Shown here one piece after another: positions 21,890 through 34,250 of a stretch of 64,000 nt of DNA. The position numbers and the translations under genes were made by a program. This stretch comes from Nautilus pompilius (lineage: Eukaryota; Mollusca; Cephalopoda; Nautilida; Nautilidae), in the NCBI GenBank assembly GCA_018389105.1, contig JACATO010000065.1, forward strand, positions 62,001 through 126,000, given 5' to 3'. Within the stretch, counting starts at the first letter, position 1. Every line of letters starts with the position of its first letter. The notes beneath the pieces were generated by a model. The model was not told the DNA's origin. It did no database searches and saw only the letters and a program-made list of their open reading frames with translations.

Positions 21890-24050
21890 TCTATCATTAT
21901 TTAAAAGCCATTTTTCTGGCCTTTTTCACTGCAAAATCGTGAATAAAGTGATCATATGGCAGTGAAGAAGTTATGTTTCTTGCTCGATTGCAAGAATAGC
22001 AAGTCCACTCAAGCGTTCCTGGCTCATTGTTGGGTAGATATTATTCTTTAAATGTATTTTCCCAGATTCCCAGATGCTACTGTTGCAGTAATTGTCAGCA
22101 TAATACGATGGGAAATGTACAGATTAGGATATCTTCCAACAGGTATGCAGGTATGAATAAACTGTATAATACCCATCACCGACTCCGTCTGTGGCAACAT
22201 TGATAATAAATACTCAATTCTTCGTACATTTCAAGTCCATTTAGATCATAACTGTCACCGTGTAGGTTCTCTGGGTTCTTGTATTTTCTCATTAGCTTCT
22301 GTTTTCCTATTTTGTTGAAGCAGAGTACAGTTGTCCCCCGGTATTCGCGGGGGTTACGTCCCTTGAGCAGCCGCGAAGAGTGAAAAACCGCGAATATTGG
22401 ACGTGATCCATAAAAATGCCAATAAACGTCAAAATATAACATAAAATATAATAAAAAATATAAGTAAATATATAATAATAATTTAATAAAAAATACAACA
22501 CTCAGAGAAACACTCAGCGAAACACTCGAGATAGCTACATGCGGTAAACTGGGATGATGCTGGGCTGCTGGGCTGCTGCTGCCCGAGACAGCGCCTCATG
22601 GGCAGCAGCCAATCAGCAGCGAGGAGAAATGAATACCGCTCTCCGATTGGCTACTTTCAAGCCTCCAGCCAATAGTGTTTATTTTATATTGATATTTTGC
22701 TGAATTTACGTTAGTATTTATATTACAAAATTAGTAAATTATATTGTTATTAATAATGTAGCGTTAAAAAGCGTGAAAAAATGTATATTGCCACAAAAAA
22801 GCCATTTAAAAATCACGGAAGATATTTGCGATTGCGCGAATATGCGGGGGTTTTCACGAACAATTATTAGTTAGGTTCTAAGGAAAATTCCGCGAATAAC
22901 CGGAGCCGCGAATGCCGAACCGCGATTACGCGGGGGTCGACTGTATTGAGTTTTTCATCTATGACAGAAATTACTTTATCCATTACAGAATTTTAAAAGC
23001 CAATCTTAAATTTCTTTCTGGATTTTCTATTGGATCTTTTGACCTTCATATTCCGCTCGCCAATATTTTCTTGGGTCTCTTTTCACGTTTGGGAGTTCGC
23101 CAAGTGCTGCTGCTAACTCCCTCTCTCTGTAACCTGCGCTTCTTTGAAACCCACTTCTCTGTATTCCACTTAAAAGTCTCGTGTCTTGTTCAGTAAGGTA
23201 AGTGTAGAATCAAGCTGCATCTTTAAAGTTTGGATTTTTTCCTTTTAGTTTCGATCTTGACAAGAAAGTCGTACTACACAACGACAGATGTTAGAAATTC
23301 TAAACTAGACATCGTAGACGTCAATGACTTTGCTTTCGTTTTAGCTTCTGTATTTCTGGTTTCTTCCGAAATAGTAATCGGTCCATCATACACTTCATTC
23401 CTTAGATTAATATCTCAGTATTTTTACAGTTTCTACTTTGCTTTCCCAACGTATCTCACGGTGGCTCAACGGTAATACCAGTGATGTGTGCTTTGAATAT
23501 GTCCAATCGCTGGAGAGAGCACATAGATGTGCTGCAGTAAACCTCCCCCAAAAGAAAGAAGTAGAATCTACTACGGAAGATTTGGCTACATCAGAGAATC
23601 AAGTTAACGATGTAGCATCCACACGGAACAAACATCCAGATTTTCCGCCGGCAATCTTGCCTGCACACCAGAAATAGGTCTTTTAATAGCAGCACCATTA
23701 TCGTCGTCTTGCCTTCTAACGTCTGCTAGACACAATCCCAGTCGTTCTTGTTCACCAAGGAAGGCTTGGAGAAGTCCAAGATTTACACAAGCCACCTGTA
23801 AACGAGTACCGCCACTGGAAAGGTCTTCTTCCAGTAAATCCTTCCGTAAATGTCCTACCTGTAATAATGTCTTTTGAATATTTAAATCTAAATTTTGTTG
23901 CGTTGTGAACTTGTGATGACAGTGCTATCCGCTTGGAAACGAAAACAAAAAGATATCGGAAGTCAGGCTGGACACCAGGAACGGTGACTAATATCATAGA
24001 GCGCCACTGATAATCTAAATATGTTTCAAAATGCAGGCTAAATATCATGA
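21890..24050 (-). pseudogene. hAT transposase remnant (ZMYM1/TTF-type)
   Basis: Minus-strand translation in several frames recovers family blocks in order. Near 23600-23690 the sequence reads NGAAIKRPISGVQARL and ENLDVCSVWMLHR, matching the 'YDGA-NMSG..GVQ' and following segment of this group. Near 23440-23470, HREIRWES corresponds to the TRW motif. SLTSTMSSLEFLTSVVVW lies at about 23270-23330. At the end, TMSQERLSGLAILAIEQE (about 21980-22033) is a clear hATC dimerisation motif. Stops and frameshifts are frequent, and a pogo-type MITE sits inside (22328-22943). The gene is dead. The stretch 23752-24048 continues upstream but is less recognisable. Confidence 0.8.
22328..22943. mobile_element. 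Pogo/Tigger-type MITE inserted in the hAT element
   Basis: 616 bp flanked by TA on both sides (22326-22327 and 22944-22945). The ends are inverted: the left begins CAGTTGTCCCCCGGTATTCG, and the right, reverse-complemented, begins CAGTCGACCCCCGCGTAATC. Subterminal ATTCGCGG-type repeats occur at both ends. TA duplication plus CAG termini with CCCCC...CGCGG sequence are typical of pogo/Tigger non-autonomous elements. There is no transposase frame. The centre (about 22600-22680) contains three CCAAT/ATTGG boxes in a GC-rich patch. Confidence 0.85.
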
Positions 24051-24223
24051 GTTTAAGTGTTCAACGAATAATTATTCAAAATAACGCAACACAGCAAACA
24101 ATATACACTGGTTTTAAAGAAGATAATAGCACTAACAGCTCCATTTTTAAGATAAGGGGAAATTCTGATATTATATTACATTAATGCAGCCAATATCCAG
24201 CTTCCCACCCAGGGTTCGGCTCA

Positions 24224-26292
24224 AATTGTCAGTATAATTATATTTATACAAAATATTCCGTCACGTGTGTTGGTAGTCTTGAACTTCTAATCTGGACGAT
24301 ACCATTTCTTTTTAAAACAGATTTAAAATAATTTAATTATCGTGTATGGAATTCATTCCACTAGAAATACATTTTTTCCTGTAATTCTTCTCATAGCATA
24401 TTTTCATTTAAAATCTTGTTTCTTTTTGAATGTTAAAAAACAAAAAAGTATAAGACTCAGAATTCTTTTCTTGCCATTCTTTCATTTTTATATTAACCGT
24501 CCTTCACTGGTCTGTTGATTTTCTCTCATTCTGTAATTATTATTTTATAAAATTATCTGTTTGCTAATGGGATAATTTTGTCTGGTGCCTTTCCATTCCT
24601 TCGGCGTTGATTAAATATCAATCACGAGAGTCATAATTTACACGTGCGCAATTATTAGGTATACGATGAATACGCAACGTTTGGATTTATGAGTCAAATG
24701 TAATGTTCTTTCCTTAAGTTACACTACTTATTAAAAGCTTTCAACGCCGGAATTCCCCATAGTCACGAGGAATCTTTTGGCTGAGTCACCTGTGGTTTAG
24801 AATGGTCTTATATTCTTCTAGTGGCGCAGCGTTAATATTTTCTCTCGACTTACCACGTTTAATGGCTGATTGCATCAATTCTACAACTATTAATAAACAG
24901 AAATTTTAAAAAAATAGCATTCTCTGCCAATTCCCTCAACGCACAACAAGACGCCCACACGGCGTAGCCGTTGTCACGTTCGGTTATCCACGACGGCAGA
25001 ACAATCAAAAGGAAAGTTGTAGCATTCGCGATAAGGTTGCCAATAAAATATCTTCCACGAAGCTAGATCAGCCGATAAAAAGGGGAGGTCGATAATCAAA
25101 AACCACGACTAATGATTCACGCGCGTTTGGTGGTCTGAGTAAGAGACTGGTTATTGACAAAACTAAGGAATTGTCGGTTCCTGCGTCGCTTTAAATAATA
25201 TTTGATTGTTTCTGATGCTCACGCAATAAAGGTCAATAAAGCGATCGATTGTGTAGAGAGAGAGAGAGAAAAAAACTTTCTGAATTGTCACTGCTAGAGA
25301 GTCCATTATCTCTTCACTTTCTACTATTTTTATAATATTTTAAGTAGTTCGTCATACCGAGGCAAGATGAATACCGTATTTAAAGAGGTCGGTGCAGTTT
25401 GACATTAAAATATAACACACATCAACATGAGCTGCTCGTGTTGCCACAGAACGAAAAAAGACTTTTATATTTAACTTTTGGGTACATTCAGTACTTAATC
25501 TTCGGTTTTTAATTTAGTTAATATTATTTAGATTTAATTAACAGAGAGAGAGAGGGGGGAAACACGTACGAAAAATCTGATGTTCCGTTTAGTCTCCCAC
25601 GATTACCTGTTTGGTTGGAAAGGAGTCAAAGAAGCGATGAAGAACTTTGTTTCGTCGGATGTCTTTCATGTCTACCGTGTTTTAAATATTCGAAGTTCTC
25701 TTGTCGAACCCTTGCTCTGACTTTCGAGGGTTAAGGCAATCTGACAGAAAGGGGAAGGTGTTGGGGTATCAGCCTTGGTGACCAAGCGAGTGTGTCTAGG
25801 AGCTCTCCAGTGGTAGTGCGAGCCGATCAAGTTACTGTCATGGATTTCACTACATGTACCAGGAAATTCCTAGTCAGAGTCTTTATTTCTAAAAGTAGGG
25901 GGGGGACAAAGCCTGGCTGGTGAAGAAGAAACAGAAGGAACCGTGTCAAGGAGGTACGCTTAAAAGAGATCAGGAAACCCTTATAACAATGCGATACCAT
26001 ACTTTTTCACCAACAGTTCGTAGATCTGAGGTGGAATCAAAACCAAAGTCATTCCGTGGATGAAGAAAGTGGAGAATAGACGGTGTACTGGATTTTGTGT
26101 CACCTACACGCGGTCGTGTTATTGACTGTTCAGATTTGCTGATGTTAAAGACGGATTTCCCTTGGGCAATTTTGGCACTCCCATATTATGGCTGTTGAAA
26201 GAGAACTCGGGGAGCTGTCGGCGCGTAAAACACTCAGATAAGTCCGTAACGTAAACACTAATAAGACCAACACTATCCAAGGGTAACACTCC
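24224..26292. other. Unassigned AT-rich spacer
   Basis: No recognisable gene. There is a small GA run near 25257-25268 and a GA run near 25540-25556. Confidence 0.5.
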
Positions 26293-26299
26293 TCCTCTC

Positions 26300-26348
<49 letters not shown>

Positions 26349-26449
26349 TCTCTCCACTCTCTCTCTCTCTCTCTCTCTCTCATCTCTCTCAGGCTCTCCT
26401 CATCATCTCTCATCTCTCTCTCGCTCTGTCTCTCATCTCTCTCTTCATC

Positions 26450-26490
<41 letters not shown>

Positions 26491-26511
26491 CTCTCTCTCT
26501 CATCTCATCTC

Positions 26512-26544
<33 letters not shown>

Positions 26545-26549
26545 TCATC

Positions 26550-26592
<43 letters not shown>

Positions 26593-26640
26593 TCTCTCAT
26601 CATCTCTCATCTCTCTCATCTCTCTCTCTCTCTCTCTCTC
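26293..26640. repeat. CT-rich microsatellite array with CAT interruptions
   Basis: About 350 bases of CT dinucleotides punctuated by CATCTC and TCATCATC. The minus-strand open frames through it (26145-26357, 26273-26503, 26545-26745) are low-complexity artefacts. Confidence 0.95.
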
Positions 26641-26787
26641 CCAGCAAAGCATTCCGATAATAAAGAAACAGTCTGCACGAGGGCCACACAGCCCCCGATA
26701 ACCTAAACAAACTGTCGCCCGAGAGAGAAAGCAAGACCATCTCATTTGTTTTTCAGGGCCCCATCAAGAGTTCGATAGAAAATACAC

Positions 26788-27132
26788 GGGGGGGGGGGAG
26801 TCCCAACCATTTTCATTTATGTACCACCAAATAAAGAAAGAGCAATAACCAGGGTCCTCCTCCAAAGTAGACCTAAGCTGCCGGAGAAAAAGGGGGGATT
26901 TGGATTGGGAACTGGGTGGGGCTACTCAAAGAACATTTCTAAACTTTGCACGTGAGCTAGGATGTTATTGAACGCTAACCTGATTAGAATTAAAAGTGTT
27001 AAATAATATGATTAATCTTATTAATTAGCATTGGCAATGGAAAGTAAAAGGTTTTGTATATTTCTGGTATATTCGCCCACCGTTAGTTGGTGGACCAGCA
27101 GGGCTGCGCGTGACACGGGCTGAGAACCCCTG
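26788..27132. mobile_element. Possible hAT-derived MITE
   Basis: The left boundary GGGGGAGTCCCAACCATTTT, followed by TTATGTACCACC, resembles hAT termini. The right boundary, reverse-complemented, reads CAGGGGTTCTCAGCCCGTGT, also a hAT-like end. The ends are only loosely complementary, and no 8-bp duplication is visible. The interior has no coding capacity. Confidence 0.35.
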
Positions 27133-29000
27133 CCATAGGGCCATCCCGATTACCTGAGATGCCCATTTCCTCGTAATAGGGGTGCACTGAAATAAGGCAA
27201 CATTACCTGAAGCCGGGCCACACTTGGTGGTGGCCAGCACCAAGTACTATTTGACTACCACTACTCCTTTTTAAGAAGGTAACCAGATTAGCCGCGTTGC
27301 CTGTATTTTAAGGGTATTTAGCTCGTGCTGGGAGCTCCTAGGAAAAGAAGTAAAATAAGACAACGTGGACTTTCCATCGCTTAGCCGAGAGCCTAGAACG
27401 GATTTCTTCGGATCATCTGTTTCAGCCTATACAGTATATTCTATTCTAGTTTCCGTCTGGCCCCATGTACAGGATAGTAGCGAATTATTATAAGGATTAT
27501 TTAAAATGCTACAAAATACACGAAATATGGAGTACAGTTTACCATGTACGGTAGAAAGAAATCTATCGTGGTAGATGAAGTGCAGCAGACACTTAGAAAC
27601 AATTCAGTGTGCAGGTATTTGATTTCTTATGACTGTTAATCTATAAAATAATTATATATATATATTCTTTAACATAAAATGTTTTTTAGAACCTGAACTA
27701 ACAGAGAAAGCTTCTACGATGCAGCACGTGACTCATCTTTGTCTTCCAAAGCGACCGATTGTCGAATTTTCTACCTGTAGGCGTTCTGTCAGGGTATTTA
27801 TATAGACGGTGACGTTCAGGTGGCACAGGGATGGGGTACACATACCCCGGTTTAGAAGGGAAAGGTTTCGGGGTTAATTTATAGGACACCGAAACTTATT
27901 TTAAAGTAAGAGTTGGTGTAGTTCACGTGCATAGAACGGCGACACACACACACATAAATAGTTGATATCGATTGCACCGTACAAATAGAGATTTCAAAAA
28001 AGAAAACCTATCACTCTCCACGCCAACACACCGGGAGTATGGAAGGTATTCGTAATTTCCTCGCATTCCTCGTTGCTGGCAAAACTTGTAGCAATTAACT
28101 GAAAATATGTGCGAAATTCCCCTAGTATTTCTCTGCCACGTTTCAATTGTTAAAGATTCCTTTTTGCCATCGCGAAATTTCATATTCGAATTATAATACT
28201 GTCTGTCGGTTTGGCTCACCACGGATTTCCTTGCGTAGAAATGCACTCCTTAGACTTTGCCAAAATCGTGTGCCGCCAATCGCCTTAAAGAAGAAAACAG
28301 ATAGTGGGAAATGTAGACTGGGACTTGGGTGTGTGTGAGGGGTCACTTTAGGGCTAGGATCGCCAAAAACTCCCACACCTCCACGCGCGATGCAGTCGAA
28401 ATCTCGAGTCAGGGTTAAAGCTCTCAGACCTCGCCGTTCTTCTCGAGAACTTGTTCCACTCCGAGTGCAGACATCGACAGGCCTCGGTGGTGGGGGGGGC
28501 GCGCCCCTTTTTTCTGTGTTGTTCTTAAAATAGTTTTCGAGCTGGGAACGAGTGGGGGGAGACGGAACAGGTGAAAGCTGGATGATTGTAAAAAACCTGA
28601 CCAATTCAGCAGAAAAGGAGGGATCTTTAGACTAAAAAACAGAAAAGCAAACCCCCAAAGAAACTTAAATAATTCAGGAGGATGGATGATGTATTGTTGC
28701 CGAGTAAACGACTTTCGTCGTACAGTGCAACAAAAAAGTACTGGAACACTTTATAATTCTGCAACTAGAGTGTTTTTTTTTTGCACAGGTTTCAGCCCGG
28801 AAATGATTTGAAACATACACCCAGTTGACGAGTATTCACAAGGTACATAGCCCGGTTGGTACTCGGAATGCGATAAATTCCCCAACAAAATTTTTTCACT
28901 TGGAAATACAAAAATAATGGTACAAGGGTGAGAAAGCAGTTATCAGATTATCAGTAGTTTATATATATATATTTTTTTTCTCTCTCTTCCTCTTTTGCAG
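27133..29000. other. Unassigned spacer
   Basis: No recognisable gene. Minus frames 27923-28246 and 28191-28604 overlap plus frames and show no motif. A polypyrimidine tract at 28965-29000 leads into the possible exon that follows. Confidence 0.45.
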
Positions 29001-29206
29001 CTTTTCACGTTTTGCTATTAATTTCAATAATATTAAAAACACAACAAACTGTAGTCCAGGGTTATCTGTTTAATCTTCGCATTATTCAGGAGAGGGGCTT
29101 TTATGATGGACCTGACAAACCCACAAGAGCACCGTCTACAGCAGAAGAACGGCCAGATATCATATTACTGGTGTTCGCATTACGCGGCCCTTTCCATGTG
29201 CATTAA
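29001..29206 (+). CDS. Possible terminal coding exon
   Basis: A long pyrimidine tract ending CCTCTTTTGCAG (to 29000) is a strong 3' splice site. Immediately after it one frame (codons from 29003) stays open for 67 codons to TAA at 29204-29206, reading FHVLLLISIILKTQQ at its start and VFALRGPFHVH at its end. No domain is recognised and no polyadenylation signal was found close by. It may be chance. Confidence 0.15.
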
Positions 29207-29267
29207 ACGTGATTATTTGTAATGTTGTTAGCAGAACTAGCAAACAAAAGGACTTTCTAAAATTCCC

Positions 29268-29400
29268 TCACCTATGGCGCCCCTCTGGTTCTTTTTCAAG
29301 CCGAACGCGGTTGGCGAGGGATACTTGTATTATATAGGGGTAGGGGAAAAACTCGTCAAATACCACGGCAAAAAGAACAAAGATTAATTTATTATTGTAT
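29268..29400 (-). repeat. Dispersed repeat pair, copy 1
   Basis: Contains AGGGGTAGGGGAAAAACTCG and TCAAATACCACGGCAAAAAG, which align with 30385-30425 (AAGGGTAGGGACAAGTTTG, TCAAATATTGCGGTGAAAAG) and weakly with sequence upstream of each. A minus-strand frame covers much of it (29268-29456) but has no known motif. Family unknown. Confidence 0.5.
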
Positions 29401-30344
29401 TGCGGGTCGTTTGTTAGGTTTGCAGTAACCTTTTCTAAATGGAGTACACTTTGCAACTACAGGTGTATCAAGACTTATGGAAATGGCGAAAAATAGAGCC
29501 AGGCAGTCGCTTACGTCACAGACACAAGGTTAAAAATTGCAACTTGAAGAGAGAAAGACAAAGGTAAGGACATTTTTAGTCAAATGCACGTTTTCAGTCA
29601 GTATAAATATTTCTATACCTATTCTCTAGCTGTTATAACTTTAAATGTCTCAATTGGATGCTTACGTAAATTTCGATACGTGAAATCCTTGCTTGGAATA
29701 GCTTAGATCATTTATCCCTTCACTAATTTTTAGAATGGGATGGCTTTTGCCACCCCTCTAGGGAGTCGGTATCCTTAAAAAGATAATGGCTTCCGGCCTG
29801 GACCATACACCCAGAATGAGATCTTCTGAGTACTATAAAGGTTAGAGACTATATGAAACAAACTAATCATTGCTACTGCAACAAATCTGCTTTAATGAAA
29901 ACAATAATGAAATACGGATAGTTCCAGACTGATACAAATATTTAAAAATAAAATTTTTCCAATTACTAAAAAAATATACTTTTGGTAGGAACTATTCATT
30001 GCCGGCTTCTATTTACCTGCGGAAATTTTGTCTTTATTTGTTTGCCACGTAGATGGCTTTCCGAACCCCAATTCTCGTCGGTGATGATCAGAGCGAACAG
30101 AACTGGTTACTGTATGATCGTAGCTGGTTTTGGGACTGAACTGATTTTTGATTCGACACAATTTGACCGGTTCAAACTTTTGAGGTGTTTGGACCAGCGA
30201 GGTTGGTATGGGTTTGTTTACCTGAAATTGGTTTGTCAATGTTTGTTGATTGTGCGTGTTTTTGGCATTTTTTTTTTAAATTTTTTGTCATATTGTGTTG
30301 GTAGTGTATTGGTGGTGATTTAGGTTGGGTTAGACACAGGACCC
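29401..30344. other. Unassigned spacer, G/T-biased at its right end
   Basis: The frame 29982-30323 (plus, 113 residues) overlaps minus frames. Its high Phe, Val and Leu content reflects a G/T-rich strand bias at 30140-30335. No gene is called. Confidence 0.4.
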
Positions 30345-30430
30345 GAAGCAAAACCGGATGAGGGCGGATCCATGCCTCCCCTAAGGGTAGGGACAAGTTT
30401 GTCAAATATTGCGGTGAAAAGGGGTCATTA
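30345..30430 (-). repeat. Dispersed repeat pair, copy 2
   Basis: Direct-orientation relative of 29268-29400, about 1.05 kb away. The shared core is GGGTAGGG..AA..TTGTCAAATA followed by GCGGTGAAAAG. Confidence 0.5.
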
Positions 30431-32575
30431 CTTTCTTTATCGTAGGAAGTCAAGCACGTTCGTGAAGGAATTCTTTGTTTGAGCTTCCAGGCGGGAACTT
30501 CTCGAATGCAGCTTTCTGAAAGATCCTCAAAGTACCTGCACCACACCCTGGATTAATAGGGTAATTAGTTCTGTAATTACCACCTTATAGACGCAGCATG
30601 ACAACGATTCAAAATGTACATGTAAGTTGGGAAAACGGTATTGGCAAAGGTAGAGAAGCTGATGACGCTCAGAATGTGATGGACCGGGCAGAACGAAGCT
30701 TTCACGTGAACATCACTGAGTAAATGTGACGGAATGTGAGCCAAAATAAGTCGAAAATGCCGGTAAATGTCAGTGAACTATGGAACTTTTCCCCAAGACA
30801 GATAGACCAATATTCGATTTAAGTATCATCAAAAAAAGCCTATAAGATAATAACAAAAAAATTTGGACCACTGGACCAAGACAAAAACTTCTGCGGGAAG
30901 CACTGACGAATAGTGACTAATTAAGAGTCTAATTTACTGTTACATATTAAAAATCAATTTGTGTATAAGGTTTCTGCTGTCACACGTATTAAACAGGGTA
31001 TCTTTTACTATTAGTGATTCTGTATAAATATTAAACTAGATATTTGCACAATTTTCCTGGCACTGCAGGTAATTACACAAAAAAACAAGCAACTAAATAA
31101 TAAAGTTGGTGAGATAGGGCCATCTTCTTGGTGCCCATGTCGAGTACTCCAGACACATCCAACTGTACCGGGCAGTAGTAGATCAAATATAATTCGTACC
31201 CTGCTATTCAGCAGTCACCACATATTGTACTAAAATTGGGCACACAAGCTGCTTATCGTACCTCTTTCACAATCACGCAAATAAATAAATAGCTGATAAA
31301 TTATCCAGCCATGCGAAATCCTTTGGCAATCGCCTGTGTTGAATTTAAGCGCCGACGACAGTCTATCTACCCGGAAGACGCAATGAATCGTTATTGGCAG
31401 ACCACTCTTGCGTTGTTGCGATGGCCTTAAATTGTAATAATTATTTAAAATTTGTAAAATTGCGATATCATAAGGTTTTATTTATTTATTTTTTTTACGT
31501 TTCTTGCCATTCCAAGAACGTTTTCCGGCGGGTTACGAACTATTATAAAAATTAAAAAATAAAAAAAAAAGAAGAAAACGAACGCGCGGATAGGACATTT
31601 TAAATATCTTCGCGAAGTTTCGACATCCATAATGATGATTTCCACGATGGTCTTAACTGCCAGGATAACGTTCACAGTGACGCTATTACGATGGTTTTCC
31701 TCAGTCATCATCATGACGATCTATTTCAATCGTCGTTATTGCTTTTTTGGCCATCATCACGACTTTCGATGTGACAGTCTTAAAGATCATGCATTCGTCA
31801 CAAAAACTCAAGATATTTATGAACGCAAATAGTCTTTCATAATCTAAATAATTGTGTTAAAACACCCATATATAAATAACAGCTTTACCAAAGACTCCAA
31901 CACCCGTAGAATAAGGTTGGATTATTGGACTTGTTTTGGGGGAACTTCTTGCATCGCCGGCTATCGCCAATACTTCTGTTGAAGCACCTGCTATTTTCCA
32001 ACGGCGTTAATGTTTGAATAATTACAATATTGCGGCCCATTTGGTCTAATATCAGGTTACCGAGCGGTGTTGGACATTGATCTGACTGTTTTCTGCTGTC
32101 GATCTCCCCCCAAACCAAACTAACCGATGATTTGGCCCATCCATTTCATCTCTCTATCTCTTATCGATTACCTGTATCGGTATTTTAGAAGTACCTGTTG
32201 CTATCGGCGTTTGATCCGGCCATGCCCGCTACCGTATGAGTTTCCCAAATCAGAGAACCGGTTGTTTTCACACGTTTCTCCTTTTTACTAAAATAAGGAG
32301 CTAGTGACGGTGGCGCCCCGCCGTGAGGCTACACGTGCCGCAAACCCCTTTCTCGCCCCCAGGAACTTATGAGGGTCTTCAGTATACAAGTTGGAAATGT
32401 GAGCGGCTTTTAAATACATTAAAGATTTTAGGAAGTAAACACTGAAACGTGATCTGCTGCACGTGCCTGCTGAGACTTGCGCGCGCATGCGTGTGGGCTC
32501 TACGTCATCAGGCGTAAATGAGTGTCCGTTGTGCCCCGCGGGCTTGAGGACTATAAACGTGAAAAATATTTGCTG
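30431..32575. other. Unassigned AT-rich spacer
   Basis: No recognisable gene. The small frames at 31478-31714 (minus) and 31632-31832 (plus) lie opposite one another and have no motif. Confidence 0.5.
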
Positions 32576-32667
32576 TATTATTATTATTATTGTTATTATT
32601 ATTATTATTATTATGATTATTATTATTATTATTATTTATTATTATTATATTATATTATTATTATTTT
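32576..32667. repeat. ATT trinucleotide microsatellite
   Basis: About 90 bases of ATT repeats with single GTT, GATT and ATATT interruptions. Confidence 0.95.
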
Positions 32668-33839
32668 GGAGGGACGGAGAAGCTAAATGGGCTTTAGAGT
32701 GCCTGTAAAAGTCTCGTGGAGCGTCACGTGACTTAAGGAAACAAAATATAGCAAGATCGGACGATTTTCAGAATGAGGCTAATGAGATTTCCTTTCACCT
32801 TTTGGAAGGTGTTAAGGATAAACTTAATGCAGTCGCTGCCGTGAAATTCTTTGATAAGACAGGAAGTATTTTAGCTGTATTACTCACACTAAGGAAAACA
32901 ATTCATGCCCAATATTAATTTCTCTTATAGTTTCTGACTTTTATTATTGTATTATACTTTTAGAATTTTTTTCTTTTTTTTTTTTTTGCTTTTGAATGTA
33001 ATTACTTCTCTTTAACGAGGTTAGCAGTAATTATTTCTTCGTAATGTTATTTTCCCTAACCTGTTGGGAATTCCATTCATGTTATGTTTGTGAGTTTCTG
33101 TTTTTTCTCCCGTCTACGGACATTGCTAATCTGATGAGTAGATTTAAGAAGCGAAACGACCTGTAGAGATTACACGGTGGGTGGTAGGAAGTGGCGCTGG
33201 GAATGATGGGAATTCAGATAGAAGTGTGGGTGGATGGGTCATCTGTAAAAGTAATGACATATTGCAGAGGGTGGGAGGGAACAGAACGATCGAAGCTAAT
33301 AATGTTAACAACTAGGACCAAAGTTACTGCTGGAAATAACAATTTGCGAGCAAGCTTTTAAGGAGAAAGAGACCGATGGATACTGGATGCTAGTAACTGC
33401 CGAACTGAAGGCCTTCAACACGAAAATACTGACAGGCAAACTAAATGAAGGTGGTTGGTTATTGATATGACGCTAGATCAAAAATTCTGTTTGGCTTTCG
33501 TTTATATTTTTAAAAAATTCATAAATACATAAAACGTCATAGATATAGGCTTAAACCTTTTGGGTACGTCAGGACAGCAATAGCCGTCAGTACGACTGAC
33601 CTCCCTTTAATCGAGAGACCACCACTCTATCGTACATACAATCGGCGTACCTACTTGTTTCATTAGTGGACGGGATGATGAGCGAATCTCTCGTCAGCTG
33701 AAGTTTGTTACTTTTTTTCTTGGATCTTACATGCAATCAACGTTCAAATTAAGAACGTGGATTATTTACCTTCATTTAGTAACGACTTGGTAGCTAGTTC
33801 GGTTTATTATTATTTTTTATTAGAAGAGAATTATAATAA
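32668..33839. other. Unassigned AT-rich spacer
   Basis: Nothing recognised. Contains a T-run near 32965-32988. Confidence 0.5.
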
Positions 33840-34250
33840 TATTCAACATAGAGAGTTGTACTATAACAACATAAAGAGTGGGTAATTTACCCTCAGAAAC
33901 TCGAGAACCTGGTAGATACATCTAAAGCACGGAATTAGAGTGAGTTATTTTCCTTTTGATGGCAGAAAGAACGATAAATATATCCAACGTGGACAGATTG
34001 CATAACAACGATCAGGATGGCTTACTTCCCTTTTAGTCGTAGAGGTAATGATAGGTAAGTAGATATGTCGGAAGCGGAGAGTCGCAGCACCACAGGGTTT
34101 TAGTGAGTTCTTTCCTCTTGGCTGGTAAAAAGAATGATAAATATACCCAGCGTGGACGTGTGGACATCTTCTATAAGAATAACCAGAATGGCGTATTTCT
34201 CTCTTTAGTTTGTGGAGGCAATGATAGATAGGTAGATATGTCGGAATCAT
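33840..34250 (-). repeat. Tandem duplication, ~173-bp unit (2-3 copies)
   Basis: The unit containing AGTGAGTTATTTTCC, GATAAATATATCCAACGTGG and GTAGATATGTCGGAA repeats 173 bp later (AGATATGTCGG at 34061 and AGATATGTCGG at 34234). A more diverged copy lies upstream (GTAGATACATC at 33913). On the minus strand it reads as a repeated ~57-residue pattern with GYIYHSFYQP / WIYLSFFLPS blocks, within an open frame 33945-34250. It is probably a decayed minisatellite; the open frame is short. Confidence 0.8.

Larger units (their letters stand above)
21628..24223 (-). mobile_element. hAT element (ZMYM/DUF4371-like), interrupted by a MITE
   Basis: The left end starts CAGAGCCGACCTTAGG, a typical hAT-type terminus (CAGGGCCGGCC-like). 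A matching inverted end, GGTTCGGCTC, is visible at about 24213-24222. Between them the minus strand carries a decayed hAT transposase (21890-24050). The two inferred ends are about 2.6 kb apart including a 616-bp MITE, so the element itself was about 2 kb. No 8-bp target duplication survives. Confidence 0.7.
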
